The notes beneath the pieces were generated by a model. It worked only from the letters and a program-made list of their open reading frames with translations, was not told the origin of the DNA and made no database searches. A stretch of DNA of 31,248 nucleotides from Candolleomyces eurysporus (lineage: Eukaryota > Basidiomycota > Agaricomycetes > Agaricales > Psathyrellaceae), in contig JANBPK010001298.1 of NCBI GenBank assembly GCA_027579435.1, forward strand, positions 1 through 31,248, in the 5' to 3' direction. A program made the translations under genes and the position numbers. Positions 11,996 through 20,311 of the stretch are shown one piece after another. How positions within the stretch are numbered: the first letter of the stretch is position 1; each line of letters begins with the position of its first letter.

Positions 11996-12639
11996 GCTTG
12001 AACGAACGAGGAAACGCGGAGAGTGGAGATGATGACGACTAACGAACGAACGAACGATTTGCGAGTTTGTCTTGTCCTATGGCCACCACCTCTTTCTCCT
12101 TTCTTTCTTTCTTCCTTCCTTTCGGCTTTCGTTCTCTTCTTTCTTGCGACTCGACTTGTTCCTTTGTATACCCTTCGGTCTTCTTGCTGGTCTGCGCGGG
12201 TCATCGACTGCATATGCATGTGTCCCTGGGCTTCCATCCTCCTTTTTACATGTTTTCGTTCTGTGATTGACTTGATTTGAACTGAACTGATTATGAATAC
12301 GAGTACCAAATAATTTGATTTATCGATTTTTTGTTGTTGTGTATGGCTTCTTTCTTTCTTAGGTTATGGATTCGTTTAATATCGCCTTCTTTCCTCCGCT
12401 TCCTTCCTTGCGTTCCTTCNTTTCTCTTTTTTTTTGAGAAGAACAACTGCAACTGCGACTTTTAACTGCAACTTTGGCTCTTACCGACCTACCTACCTCC
12501 TGCTTGATCTTCGATTTGTTGATACGATACGATAGTATGATAGGATATGATATGATATGGTTATACGCTCTGGATTCTTTTAAATTTTTCTACGGATTTT
12601 TTTTTGGGACGGAGAAAGATCTCATAATGTTAGTACGAT
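11996..12639 (+). other. 3' flank, T-rich, no gene seen
   Basis: Downstream of the stop at 11995 the sequence is pyrimidine-rich with ctttctttctttc-type runs, then simple gatacgatac/gatatgatatg-like repeats near 12520-12560. This fits 3' UTR and intergenic DNA. The 243-codon minus-strand frame that spans it is antisense to the Ser/Pro-rich gene and is not called. Confidence 0.45.
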
Positions 12640-12776
12640 TGCTGTTAATGGATAATGGATACGAATACAAACACGAATGCGAATACCAAAACCCGTCTGA
12701 TAGATAGCTCAGTTGTGAATTCGGAGAGGGCAGCACCCGCGTATCCACGAGACGAATGTTTTAGCAGACCCGGGAA
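12640..12776 (+). repeat. dispersed repeat, copy 1 (direct repeat of 15851-15972)
   Basis: It starts tgctgttaatggataatgga and ends gaatgttttagca. The same sequence, diverged and with small deletions, occurs in the same orientation at 15851-15972. The two copies flank the lectin/F-box block. Homology begins abruptly at tgctgttaat in both, so this is a true repeat boundary. Confidence 0.85.
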
Positions 12777-12887
12777 GAAGCCTGATGAAGGACATCCTGT
12801 CATAAAGAGATAATTAAAGCTTGGATTGAGTGAACCCCCCACAATAATAAGCTTACTGCTGGGTGGCAGTCGTAGAGAACATGGCAG

Positions 12888-13295
12888 CTACTGCTTGCCC
12901 GAATGGTCAGCAAATCCGAGCTGTCAGGACCAGCACTGACGGCGAATCAACCTACTCACCGTATGCAACGGTCCCACATACGTTAGGCGACCATCCATAT
13001 TGGCAATGATAGGGTTCAAGTCTAACAGCGTCGGCCTTACCGACCCAGATCGGTCACGGAGGTCTGCTACGAGATAGGTGGTATGGTTATTGGTATCCTG
13101 AATCAAGCGGATATTCGTAGCGCTGGCTCCAAAGTCCCTGCCTCCCGCCACCAAACGACCGTGGTCGTTGCCCACATATTCGTTGAGCCTCATCACAGAT
13201 CGTCTTGAGCCGCCGCTCTTGGTGCGGCAGTTGGCACTCAGATCGGTGGTCGAGGCGTTGATCGATATGTCGGTGGAGGACTTTGCGAAGCCCAT
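12888..13295 (-). CDS. CVNH (cyanovirin-N homology) domain lectin
   Basis: A single CVNH domain fills the protein. The first half has the Cys-containing SANCRTKSGG followed by a Met-Arg-Leu-Asn strand. The second half ends in LDLNPIIANMDGRLTYV, matching the cyanovirin-N signature in which a DLN..I.N.DG.L strand closes each half. Length fits the family (about 100-115 residues). CVNH proteins bind high-mannose glycans; fungal members are soluble and usually lack a signal peptide, and none is visible here. The start is the ATG at 13295-13293. A consensus donor at 12959 and a cag acceptor at 12891 give a 69-nt intron, with the stop TAG directly after the splice (112 residues). Unspliced reading would end at 12924 with 123 residues. 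The neighbour across a divergent intergenic region is an F-box gene. A deleted copy lies at 16440-16512. The family call is firm; glycan specificity is not known. Confidence 0.85.
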
Positions 13296-13361
13296 GTTCG
13301 GTCACGGAATGTGGGTACGAAGGTTTACCGTGACGCAGTGAGGCGCAATGCCTGGTAGGAA

Positions 13362-13950
13362 TGCTTGTATCTATGCCCGCTACTCTAGTAGCGGGTCTTT
13401 CAGCGGGTCTTTAGTACCCCCCCCCCTTGGTAGATTATGTAAGAAAGACGTCAGTGTATGGCATTTACCTCTCACGCTATATTTACCCTCTCATTCGTTA
13501 TTTTCTCGACTACTTGCGTTCACTCGTGTGCGAGTGCATGCCCCTGCTGCGGGTTAGCAACCGTATGTAGGTTTCTCACAGCACACATCGCGCATCGCGA
13601 ATCCTGGCCGGATTTTATTTTGACGAGTAAACAAGGTACAACTTGTGGGTGCTTGTAGGCGCCTTGCCAGTGTTCCAACCCCGCCATTTGGTCATCCATC
13701 CTCAGGCTCCCATCTCCCGAGCGCGAGCGCGAGCACGCCGCAGGCGTGCGTCAGCGAGCGCAGCTACAAAGCATGAAGGGAGTCTCAGGAACAGCAGGGA
13801 AGAGCAGATGAAGCAGTGATAAGATCTTCATTCCGATTACAAGGTACAACTTAGTATGTCAACCTCCGAAGAGCGAGCTCTAGTGTTGGCGGCCCGAGTA
13901 GCGGGCGTTGCGGCGAAGCCGGCTTTGAGGGTTATTTATCCCTGCTTGTA
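13362..13950. mobile_element. 573-bp insertion with 8-bp target-site duplication
   Basis: The octamer tgcttgta occurs at 13362-13369 and again at 13943-13950, bracketing 573 bp. The inverted copy of this region near 16410-16450 has a single tgcttgta (as tacaagca, 16423-16430) with matching flanks on both sides, so it is the empty site. An 8-bp duplication is typical of hAT-type DNA transposons. The insert has no coding capacity. It contains an 11-bp subterminal inverted repeat, gcccgctactc at 13375-13385 and its complement at 13896-13906, but the extreme ends do not match. It is best read as a non-autonomous element; the superfamily is uncertain. Confidence 0.7.
13376..13395. repeat. 20-bp hairpin near the left end of the insertion
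   Basis: The sequence cccgctact-ct-agtagcggg is a near-perfect palindrome with 9-bp arms. The arm sequence is found again, inverted, at 13896-13904 near the other end of the insertion. Confidence 0.85.
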
Positions 13951-14353
13951 CCCCCCCTCATGGGACCCACAGTCGCTCACTCGTTGGAAAATCTGCCAAC
14001 ACAGGAACTTTACGTCAATAGCTAACTAAGAAAACGATAGAGCCTGTGGATAAATTCGGAGCGTTTATTACTCTTACCGAGAATTTAGCCAAGATTTTGA
14101 CTGTAATGCGATATCCGCAGCTCAGGGAAACCGGAACCCTCGAGACACAAAGAGATCAATTTGACCATGCCCCAGACATCGAAGAGCATATCTTAGAAAT
14201 GCAAGCGGGCAAGTAGGATACTTGAATGCGTCAGGTCTTGCTCGGTGTTTCTCGTCGGTACGCTGCAGCCGGCGCCACACACAGTTGCAAACAAAGTTTG
14301 ATAGTAGGTTGCACGAGTCGGAGCTTGGAAACACGCTGTCTCCCCTCATTGTC
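13951..14353. promoter_or_regulatory. divergent intergenic region between lectin and F-box gene
   Basis: Together with 13296-13361 this is the shared upstream region of the minus-strand lectin and the plus-strand F-box gene. Bases about 13951-14200 recur in inverted orientation at about 16085-16420. Bases about 14237-14353, directly before the F-box start, recur in direct orientation at about 16705-16814. No TATA box is assigned. Conservation between copies is the only support for regulatory content. Confidence 0.4.
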
Positions 14354-15787
14354 ATGGCCGCTCATCTCCCGGAAGATATCCTACTCGAGATTATAAAGTC
14401 CCTCGATTCCGACATCCAAACTCTCTGCGCTTGTTCCCTGACCTCTCATGCATGGGCACGATGCTATCAGCCGTACATCTTCCGCGTCGTGAGGCTCAAC
14501 AGACAAACATCGCACATTCTATCCAGGTACCAAAAGCTGCGCGACGTTCTAAAGGACAATCCGTCTCTTGCAGAACACACCCATGAACTCCATCTATGCA
14601 TTGAATACGAAAGGCAGACAGCGTCCAATCATTCTTATCCTGATGTTGATATGGGCGACGCGGGATTACCCCAGTTTTTGGGCTGTTTTAACCGGTTGAG
14701 GGAGGTCTCGCTTGAAGCGAGATCTTTCTCGAGAGATGGTAAAGAGGTTACGGCTCTAAAGGTTCTGGTGGAGCCTTTGGAGAGGCTTCTTCGACTGGAA
14801 ACCTTGAGGAACGTGTCCTTGATTGGATTTCATTCCCTCCCCATGTCTGTACTGGCCCATGCGACGAATGTGAAGAACCTCCGGCTCCGTTGGATCGATC
14901 TCGACACGCAAAACCCAGACCAGCATCGTCAGACTCCTCCCTCTCAGCCCCAGAGCAACCTCCCTGTTCGCACTCGCGCTCCGGGCTCTTTGTCCCTTGA
15001 CTGCTGCGCACCACAGACCCATCAGATTTTAGCAAGATTAGTGGGGGAACGGGGAGGACCTTTCGAAACCCATTGGGTTGACAAGCTCGACCTTGTACCG
15101 AAACTCGATGGCCACTGGCAGGATATTGACGAAATCGGGCCCTGCTGTGATCTCCTGCAAGCAGTGAGAGCAACTCAGCAGGGTGCGGATGGGGGAGAAT
15201 GTCTTTCATATTTCAAATTCAGACCATGTGAGTGTATCTCCCCAGAAGCGCATCCTTTCATCCTACGGCGACCTTCGAGATTTCGATGCTAACGACTATT
15301 TGGCCATACTATAGCCAACATGGAGTGCCGATACGCAAGCCTTGGATCAGTCCTACCCTCCAGCATCACGTGTCTTGTGTTCGATTTCGCTGGCTTAGGG
15401 GATTCCTGGTCCTTCGGCAGCCGTGGTGGGGAGCTGGCGCAATTTTTCAGAAACTTCGGAGGACCAGGACGAGCGCTGCGTGAAATCCAGCTCCGCATTC
15501 GGTTTACATCCTTAACCATTCACCCGGAAACGGGTATCCCGAGTGCCGTATCCGAGATTGACCGCCTTCTCTCTTCCAAAGAAGATTACCCATCGCTCCA
15601 AAGGTTTTGTGCTGTGGCGAACATACGCCGTTATGATTTACATGTCCTCGAGTCGATACCGCCCTTCGGATCGCCCGTTCTTGCGGCAATGAAGGAACAC
15701 TTTGAAGAAAAGTGGGTGAAGCGATGGTTCCCCACCTTAGACAAGAGAGGTTACTTGGTTGTTAAATCCGTTTGGGCTGATAGCTAG
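14354..15787 (+). CDS. F-box-like protein, copy A
   Basis: The N-terminus reads MAAHLPEDILLEIIKSLDSD then TLCACSLTSHAWARCYQPYI, a classic Agaricomycete F-box-like domain in residues 1-45. F-box proteins bind Skp1 and recruit targets to SCF ubiquitin ligases. The rest (about 400 residues) has spaced Leu-rich segments but no clean LRR or WD repeats. One intron at 15228-15314 (gtgagt...atag, 87 nt) joins YFKFRPS to NMECRYASLG; the paralogue has an intron at the same place and phase. The product is 448 residues. The start is the ATG at 14354, because the paralogue starts at the same point and similarity upstream becomes non-coding. The substrate is unknown. The copy is intact. Confidence 0.85.
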
Positions 15788-15850
15788 TGTTGTAAATTGT
15801 ATCCTGGTCGATATGAAAAAGCAGTACGGGTTGCGAACTGTAGAGACGCG

Positions 15851-15972
15851 TGCTGTTAATGGATAATGGATACAAATGCAAACACGAATGCGAACACCAA
15901 AACCTGTCTNAAAAAATAGCTCAATTGCGAATTCGAAGGGCAGCATCTATCAACTGGACGAGTGTTTTAGCA
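15851..15972 (+). repeat. dispersed repeat, copy 2 (direct repeat of 12640-12776)
   Basis: It begins tgctgttaatggataatgga directly after the F-box A 3' flank and ends gagtgttttagca. It is a diverged direct copy of 12640-12776. The N at 15910 lies inside it. Similarity between the two F-box 3' flanks ends about 12 bp before this repeat. Confidence 0.85.
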
Positions 15973-16084
15973 TATACTACTGGAGGCTGGAAGGTACAGT
16001 TGCTTTACTAATTTGGCCGGAAGCTGAGGAATTTTCTGAATAAACGACTCCTACCACATGAACGGTAGGCGGCCGGGTATAAGG

Positions 16085-16512
16085 AGCCTGCCTGCCCAAG
16101 AGATGCTCGTCGATGTCTAGGACCCATTTAGACTGATCTCTTTGTGTCTAGAGAGTCCAGTGTCCCTCAGCTGCGGATATCAAAGCCAAGATCATGGCCA
16201 AGTCGTGCAAACTTCAGGGTAGTAATGAACGCTGCGAATCATCCACAGGCTCTATCGTTTCTTAGTTAGCTATATGTACAGACACCCTGTGTTGATAGAT
16301 CCGCCCATGCCATTTGTTTCTGTCTTGGCATTAGTTCAAGGAGCGGGCGCTGCGGCGGAGCAGGCTTCAAGGGTTATTTAATTTTCCCATGAGTGAGTGA
16401 CTGTGAGTCCCATTGAAGGGGGTACAAGCATTATTATCGGGCATTGCGCCTCATGGCTGCGTAAACCTTAATCATTGCCAATATGGATAATTGCCTCACG
16501 TATATGGGACTG
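16085..16512. repeat. inverted copy of the lectin promoter region
   Basis: Reverse-complement similarity to about 12966-14200 is clear. Shared blocks include gatctctttgtgtct, agctgcggatatc, atccacaggctctatcg with cttagttagct, gactgtg.gtccca, tacaagca, ggcattgcgcctca and attgccaatatgga. A small segment at about 16338-16382 (agcgggcg...gggttattta) matches 13901-13937 in direct rather than inverted orientation. It therefore probably moved separately and may be a fragment of the 13370-13942 element. Confidence 0.8.
16440..16512 (+). pseudogene. internally deleted CVNH lectin remnant
   Basis: In the inverted copy, the lectin 5' flank (ggcattgcgcctca...taaacctt) is fused directly to the 3' end of the lectin coding sequence (attgccaatatgga...acgtatatggga), which translates to IIANMDNCLTYMGL then TAG. 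About 300 bp of the CVNH coding region, including the start codon and the first sugar-binding half, are missing. It is non-functional. Confidence 0.8.
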
Positions 16513-16814
16513 TAGCAAGTGGGTGATTTGGCTTACCACCACCGATTCTGAGTTGTCGACGTCCATTCAAGCTTGAAGGAGTGACTGTCATGTTCTTTAA
16601 GACTAGTTCATAGTTGCGGGGGTTTGGCTGAGTCCAAGGTTTAGTTATTGTTTCATGACAGGTTTTCCTTCCTTAGGCAGGTAGATAGTTAACCACACAA
16701 GGTCCCGCTCGGTGTTTCTGGTATGCTGTGCCGGCGCCACACACACCTACAAACAAAGGTTGAAAGTATGTTGTACGAATCGGAGCTTGGAAAGANCCTT
16801 TTCTCCTCCTCGTC

Positions 16815-18229
16815 ATGGCCGCTCATCTCCCAGAGGATATCCTACTGGAGATCATGAAGCCCCTCAATTCCGACATCCAAACTCTCTGCGCTTGTTCGCT
16901 GACCTCTCATGCATGGGCACGGTGCTATCAGCCGTACATCTTCCGCATCGTGACGCTCAACGAGAAGACACGAGACCTTCAATCCAGGTACCAAAAGCTG
17001 CTCGACGTCTTGAGGGACAATCCGTCCCTCGCAGAATACACTCGTGAACTCAATCTATGCATGGGATACGCCAAATCAGAAGGGGAGATAGCGTACAGTT
17101 CCTACATTGATATGGGCGACCCAGGATTACCCCAGTTTTTGGGCTTTTTTAACCAGTTGAGGGAGGTCTCACTCAGAACGAGCTCCCTCTCGAGAGATCT
17201 TACAGCTCCAAAGGCTCTGGTGGAACCTTTGAAGAGGGTTTTTGGACTGGAAACCTTGAGGAACGTGTCTTTGGTTGGATTTCATTCCCTCTCTATCTCT
17301 GTACTGGCCCATGCGGCGCATGTGACGGACCTCCTGCTCCGTTCAATTCATCTCGACACACAAATCCCAGACCAACATTGTCCAACTCCCCCCCTCCCAA
17401 CCCCCTNCCCAACTCCCCCTGTTCGCACTCGCGTTCCGATCTCTTTGTCCCTCGACCACTGTCTACCACAGACCCATCAGACTTTAGCAAGATCGTTGGG
17501 GAGACAGGGGGGACTTTCCGAAACCCACTGGATTGACAAGCTCGTCCTTTTTCCGAGGCTCGATATCCGCGTTATTGACGAAATCGGACCCTGCCGTGAT
17601 CTCTTGCAAGCAGTGGGAGCAAGTCAGCAGGGTGCGGATGTGGCAGAATGTCTTTCGTATTTCAAATTCAGACCAGGTGAGTGTATCTCCCTAGAAAAGT
17701 GCATCCCTTTGTCCTACGGTGACCTTCGAGATTCCAATGCTAACGACTATTTTGTCACACTATAGCCAACATGGACTTCCGATACGCAAGCTTTGGATCA
17801 GTCCTTCCCTCCAGCATCACATGTCTTGTGCTCGATTTCGCCGGCTTATGGGATTCCTGGTCCCTCGACAGCCATGGTGGTGAGCTAGTGCAATTCCTCA
17901 GAAATTTGGGAGGCCCAGGACTATTGCTGCGTGAAATCCAGCTCCACATTCGGTTTATAATGATTAAAATGAAAACCGAGATCCCGAGCGCCGTATCCGA
18001 GATTGATCGGCTTCTTTCTTCTAAAGAAGAATACCCACTGCTCCAGAAGTTTTGTGTTGTGGCGGGGTTACATCGTCAGGATTTATTTCTCCTCGAATTG
18101 GAATTGCCCCTCGGATTGCCCGTTCTCGTGGCGGTGAAGGAACGCTTTGAAGAGAAGGGGGCTAAGCAATGGTTCCCCACGTTGGACAAAGCAGGTCGCT
18201 TGTTTATTGAATCCGTTTGGGCTCGGTGA
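16815..18229 (+). CDS. F-box-like protein, copy B
   Basis: This is a close paralogue of copy A: MAAHLPEDILLEIMKPLNSD, TLCACSLTSHAWARCYQPYI, VLPSSITCLV and the C-terminal WFPTLDKAGR are all shared. One intron at 17677-17765 sits in the same phase as in copy A. The product is 441 residues. The N at 17407 lies in a Pro-rich stretch (LPTPxPTPP) and keeps the frame as a real base. Like other F-box proteins it probably acts as an SCF substrate receptor; the target is unknown. Differences from copy A are spread along the length without stops, so both copies appear to be maintained. It converges on the kinase pseudogene at its 3' end. Confidence 0.84.
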
Positions 18230-18318
18230 TACGTACTTCCAGTGTTGTAAATGTATCTTGGTCGATATGAAAAGGCAGTACAAGTTGCGAAAAGATATTT
18301 GTATAGCAGGGGTTTATT

Positions 18319-19271
18319 TTATCTAGCTTTCTCCTTCGCCTCCTTGCCCATTTCGGCTTCTGGTTAATCGCGTCCATAAAGGTCCAGAAGGCTGAGTTGC
18401 CACCATAGGTATCATGGTCATAGACTACTCGTTGAGCCTTCTGACCTGGGTATTCCTCGGGTACCGAATCGCGGGCATGCTTGATCAGCCAGTAGTAGAG
18501 CGGCTCGATCCATTGTTCACGAACGCCCTGGAACTCCGGCCGGAGGGCTCAAAAAATGGGCTTGGCTTCCCTGTACCGAGAAAAGAATGTAATTTTGTGC
18601 GCTCGGACAATGTCGAATCTGCCTCGCCACTCCTTCATCAGCCCCACTGTCGGGTGCCAAATGCCAGCCACAGCGTCATAGTGGGCGCCCCAGAGAAGAA
18701 GGAAGAAGAACGACTCAACTTCATGGCGGTACTAGTGTGGTGGCGGCTGCAAGGACGGCTAGAGAAAATCAATGGAATCTAGCAGTACCGGTGTGGTAGT
18801 GAGCAGTAAACCGTGAGTCCATCTTACCCTGGGCATTTCCGGAAGATGTTATGGTATCCTGGCCGGTAAGAATCCCTTTGACCTTCCCGTCTATGTCAAA
18901 AGAAAGCACAGGATTACTCTTACCGATACTTCCGTGCAAAGCAGATCCTTTGTCCCATGCTTTTGAATGGTCTGTAGCCAACATGTCAGCTGCAGTCCGG
19001 TCAATGTCAAGTTGGAAGAGAGGAGGCATTACTTACAGTCAAGACAATCAAGCCACGCCTGCTTGAATGCGTCTACAGACCCTGCCTTCCGCAGCTCGAT
19101 GTAAGGCCTTAAGGCAGTTTTATTAGCGCGCAGAACTCTCTCTGGGTATTTATATGTGAAGTCTTGCAAAAGGACTTTCTCCGCTTCCAGTCGCTTCAGG
19201 TCGAGAAACGAGCCAACGGGTGTCTCTACGAGTAACCTCTCATCTGTGGCAGAAGCAAAGTTTCGTAACAT
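18319..19271 (-). pseudogene. FunK1-type fungal protein kinase, decayed
   Basis: Read on the minus strand, the segment starting LRNFASATDERLLVETPVGS is spliced by a 65-nt intron (19036-18972) to a catalytic-loop-like ALHGSIGKSN, then DIDGKVKGIL, then FTAHYHTGT. After a frameshift come SIDFL and YRHEVESFFLLLWGAHYD. This order is the FunK1 family pattern: H(R/G)DIS..N loop, G...G.L.DWD, RTGT.PFM, YRHDLES...LLW. FunK1 kinases are a large Agaricomycete family. Here the catalytic Asp of HxD is Ser (HGS) and the DWD is GQD. In-frame stops lie at 18759-18761, 18732-18734 (unless an acceptor) and 18549-18551. The likely old terminus is the TAA at 18319-18321 after MGKEAKEKAR. The N-lobe upstream of 19271 is not traceable. 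Confidence 0.75.
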
Positions 19272-19809
19272 CGAGTGATAGCTTGAGTAGCAGGTGCCGT
19301 GCGGGGAAGGGCAAGAGTCTGGTCTTCCGTTAGGGTTTGTTGGAAAGCGAGACGCAACTTCAATAAAGCTTTACCTCGGGTGACCGATGACCGCCGTGAC
19401 AAAACGCACATGTGATCGCTTTGTCACAGTCACACTCCATCTCCACAAAGCGCGGAACGCACCTAAACCTAGCTCAAGGGCTAAGCGTGGTCCTTATCCA
19501 CATGGCCAGACATTACTTCGCCTCATTATCTCATCGTTTCCCAATAATGCGTCCTCATTCTTGAAATCGGTGGCCTGTCGCAGCCTGCGCAATGGATGAG
19601 CTGCGGCCCCGATTGACGCTGGGCTCTCTAGAAATCGCCACCGGCCCATTGGAAGTCTGTCATTCCTGCCCTGCGAGCGGCTCGCTGATTCGCGGCCAGG
19701 CACTTTTTCCGATGANNGAAATTTTAATCNTTTCTTCCATATTTTGGTCTGGGTCGCCGTTCACTATGACTAGAAGTCGCAGCAAGATCAACACTATCAG
19801 CCCGGAGCT
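19272..19809. other. no gene seen; N-containing sequence
   Basis: Short open frames on both strands have no recognisable content. A 61-codon minus frame ending near 19226 may hold decayed 5' sequence of the kinase pseudogene. Ns are at 19717-19718 and 19730. Confidence 0.3.
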
Positions 19810-19836
19810 CTAGGATCGGGTATTTCCCAAAATTTA

Positions 19837-20311
19837 TGTCAAACGCGAGTCTCAGGGAGTTCTCAACGGATGGATCAAGCGTTTACGGTGTGCACTCTCC
19901 TAGGATTTCGTCGGAGGCTCGGACATCATGGTTCCAACCCTTTGGATGTCTCACTGACTGGGAGTCAGTACGAGAAGTTCCTGGGAGATGTGGAGAGTGC
20001 ACACCGTGTGCGCGTGCACTCACCGACCGGTTATCTGTTCCGTTTCCATTCTCCGGAACGGGAGTAGCTATCCCGATCCTTGTGATACCTTTGGGTATAA
20101 ATGCAGCCTACTTACCTCCTGTATCAATAGCTAGCTTTCCCTTAGCTCACTCCCCTTCCTTCCGTTCCCCCTCTATCCCTTACTCTCCGAATTTATGTCT
20201 TTTATTTCTTACCACTCCTCGAAGATCAGTCTAGTTACCCCCTAGGTCAATCACTCACGGTCTTCACTCGTCTAGATTGGTGGTTCGCACCCACCGTTTC
20301 TATCTGTCTTA
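19837..20311 (+). mobile_element. possible solo LTR or LTR retroelement fragment
   Basis: Support is indirect. There is a TATA-like gtataaatg near 20096, a T/C-rich leader after it, a tg start near 19837 and a ca end (cttaca) near 20311. A ggtggtcggagc motif shortly after resembles the primer-binding region of fungal gypsy elements. No second LTR, gag or pol is present in the window. A 15-bp inverted repeat and a 7-bp hairpin lie inside. Confidence 0.25.
19886..20006. repeat. 15-bp perfect inverted repeat with internal hairpin
   Basis: cggtgtgcactctcc at 19886-19900 is the exact complement of ggagagtgcacaccg at 19992-20006, 91 bp apart. Between them actgact-ggg-agtcagt (19953-19969) forms a second perfect 7-bp hairpin. 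The transcript could fold into a nested stem. Confidence 0.85.

Noticed and set aside
11578..12309. 243-codon open frame on the minus strand
   Set aside because: It overlaps the last exons and 3' flank of the Ser/Pro-rich gene, has no domain, and its low-complexity ends mirror the T/C-rich plus strand.
12510..12560. gatacgatac / gatatgatatg run as a telomere or centromere signal
   Set aside because: It is a short, imperfect simple repeat in a 3' flank and does not match TTAGGG-type telomere repeats.
14748..15209. 153-codon minus-strand frame
   Set aside because: Antisense of F-box copy A, which has a clear domain and an intact paralogue in the plus frame.
20279..20295. tRNA T-arm-like ggtgg-ttcgcac-ccacc
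   Set aside because: The 5-bp stem and 7-nt loop fit a T-arm, but there is no complementary acceptor stem, D-arm or anticodon arm at the required distances.
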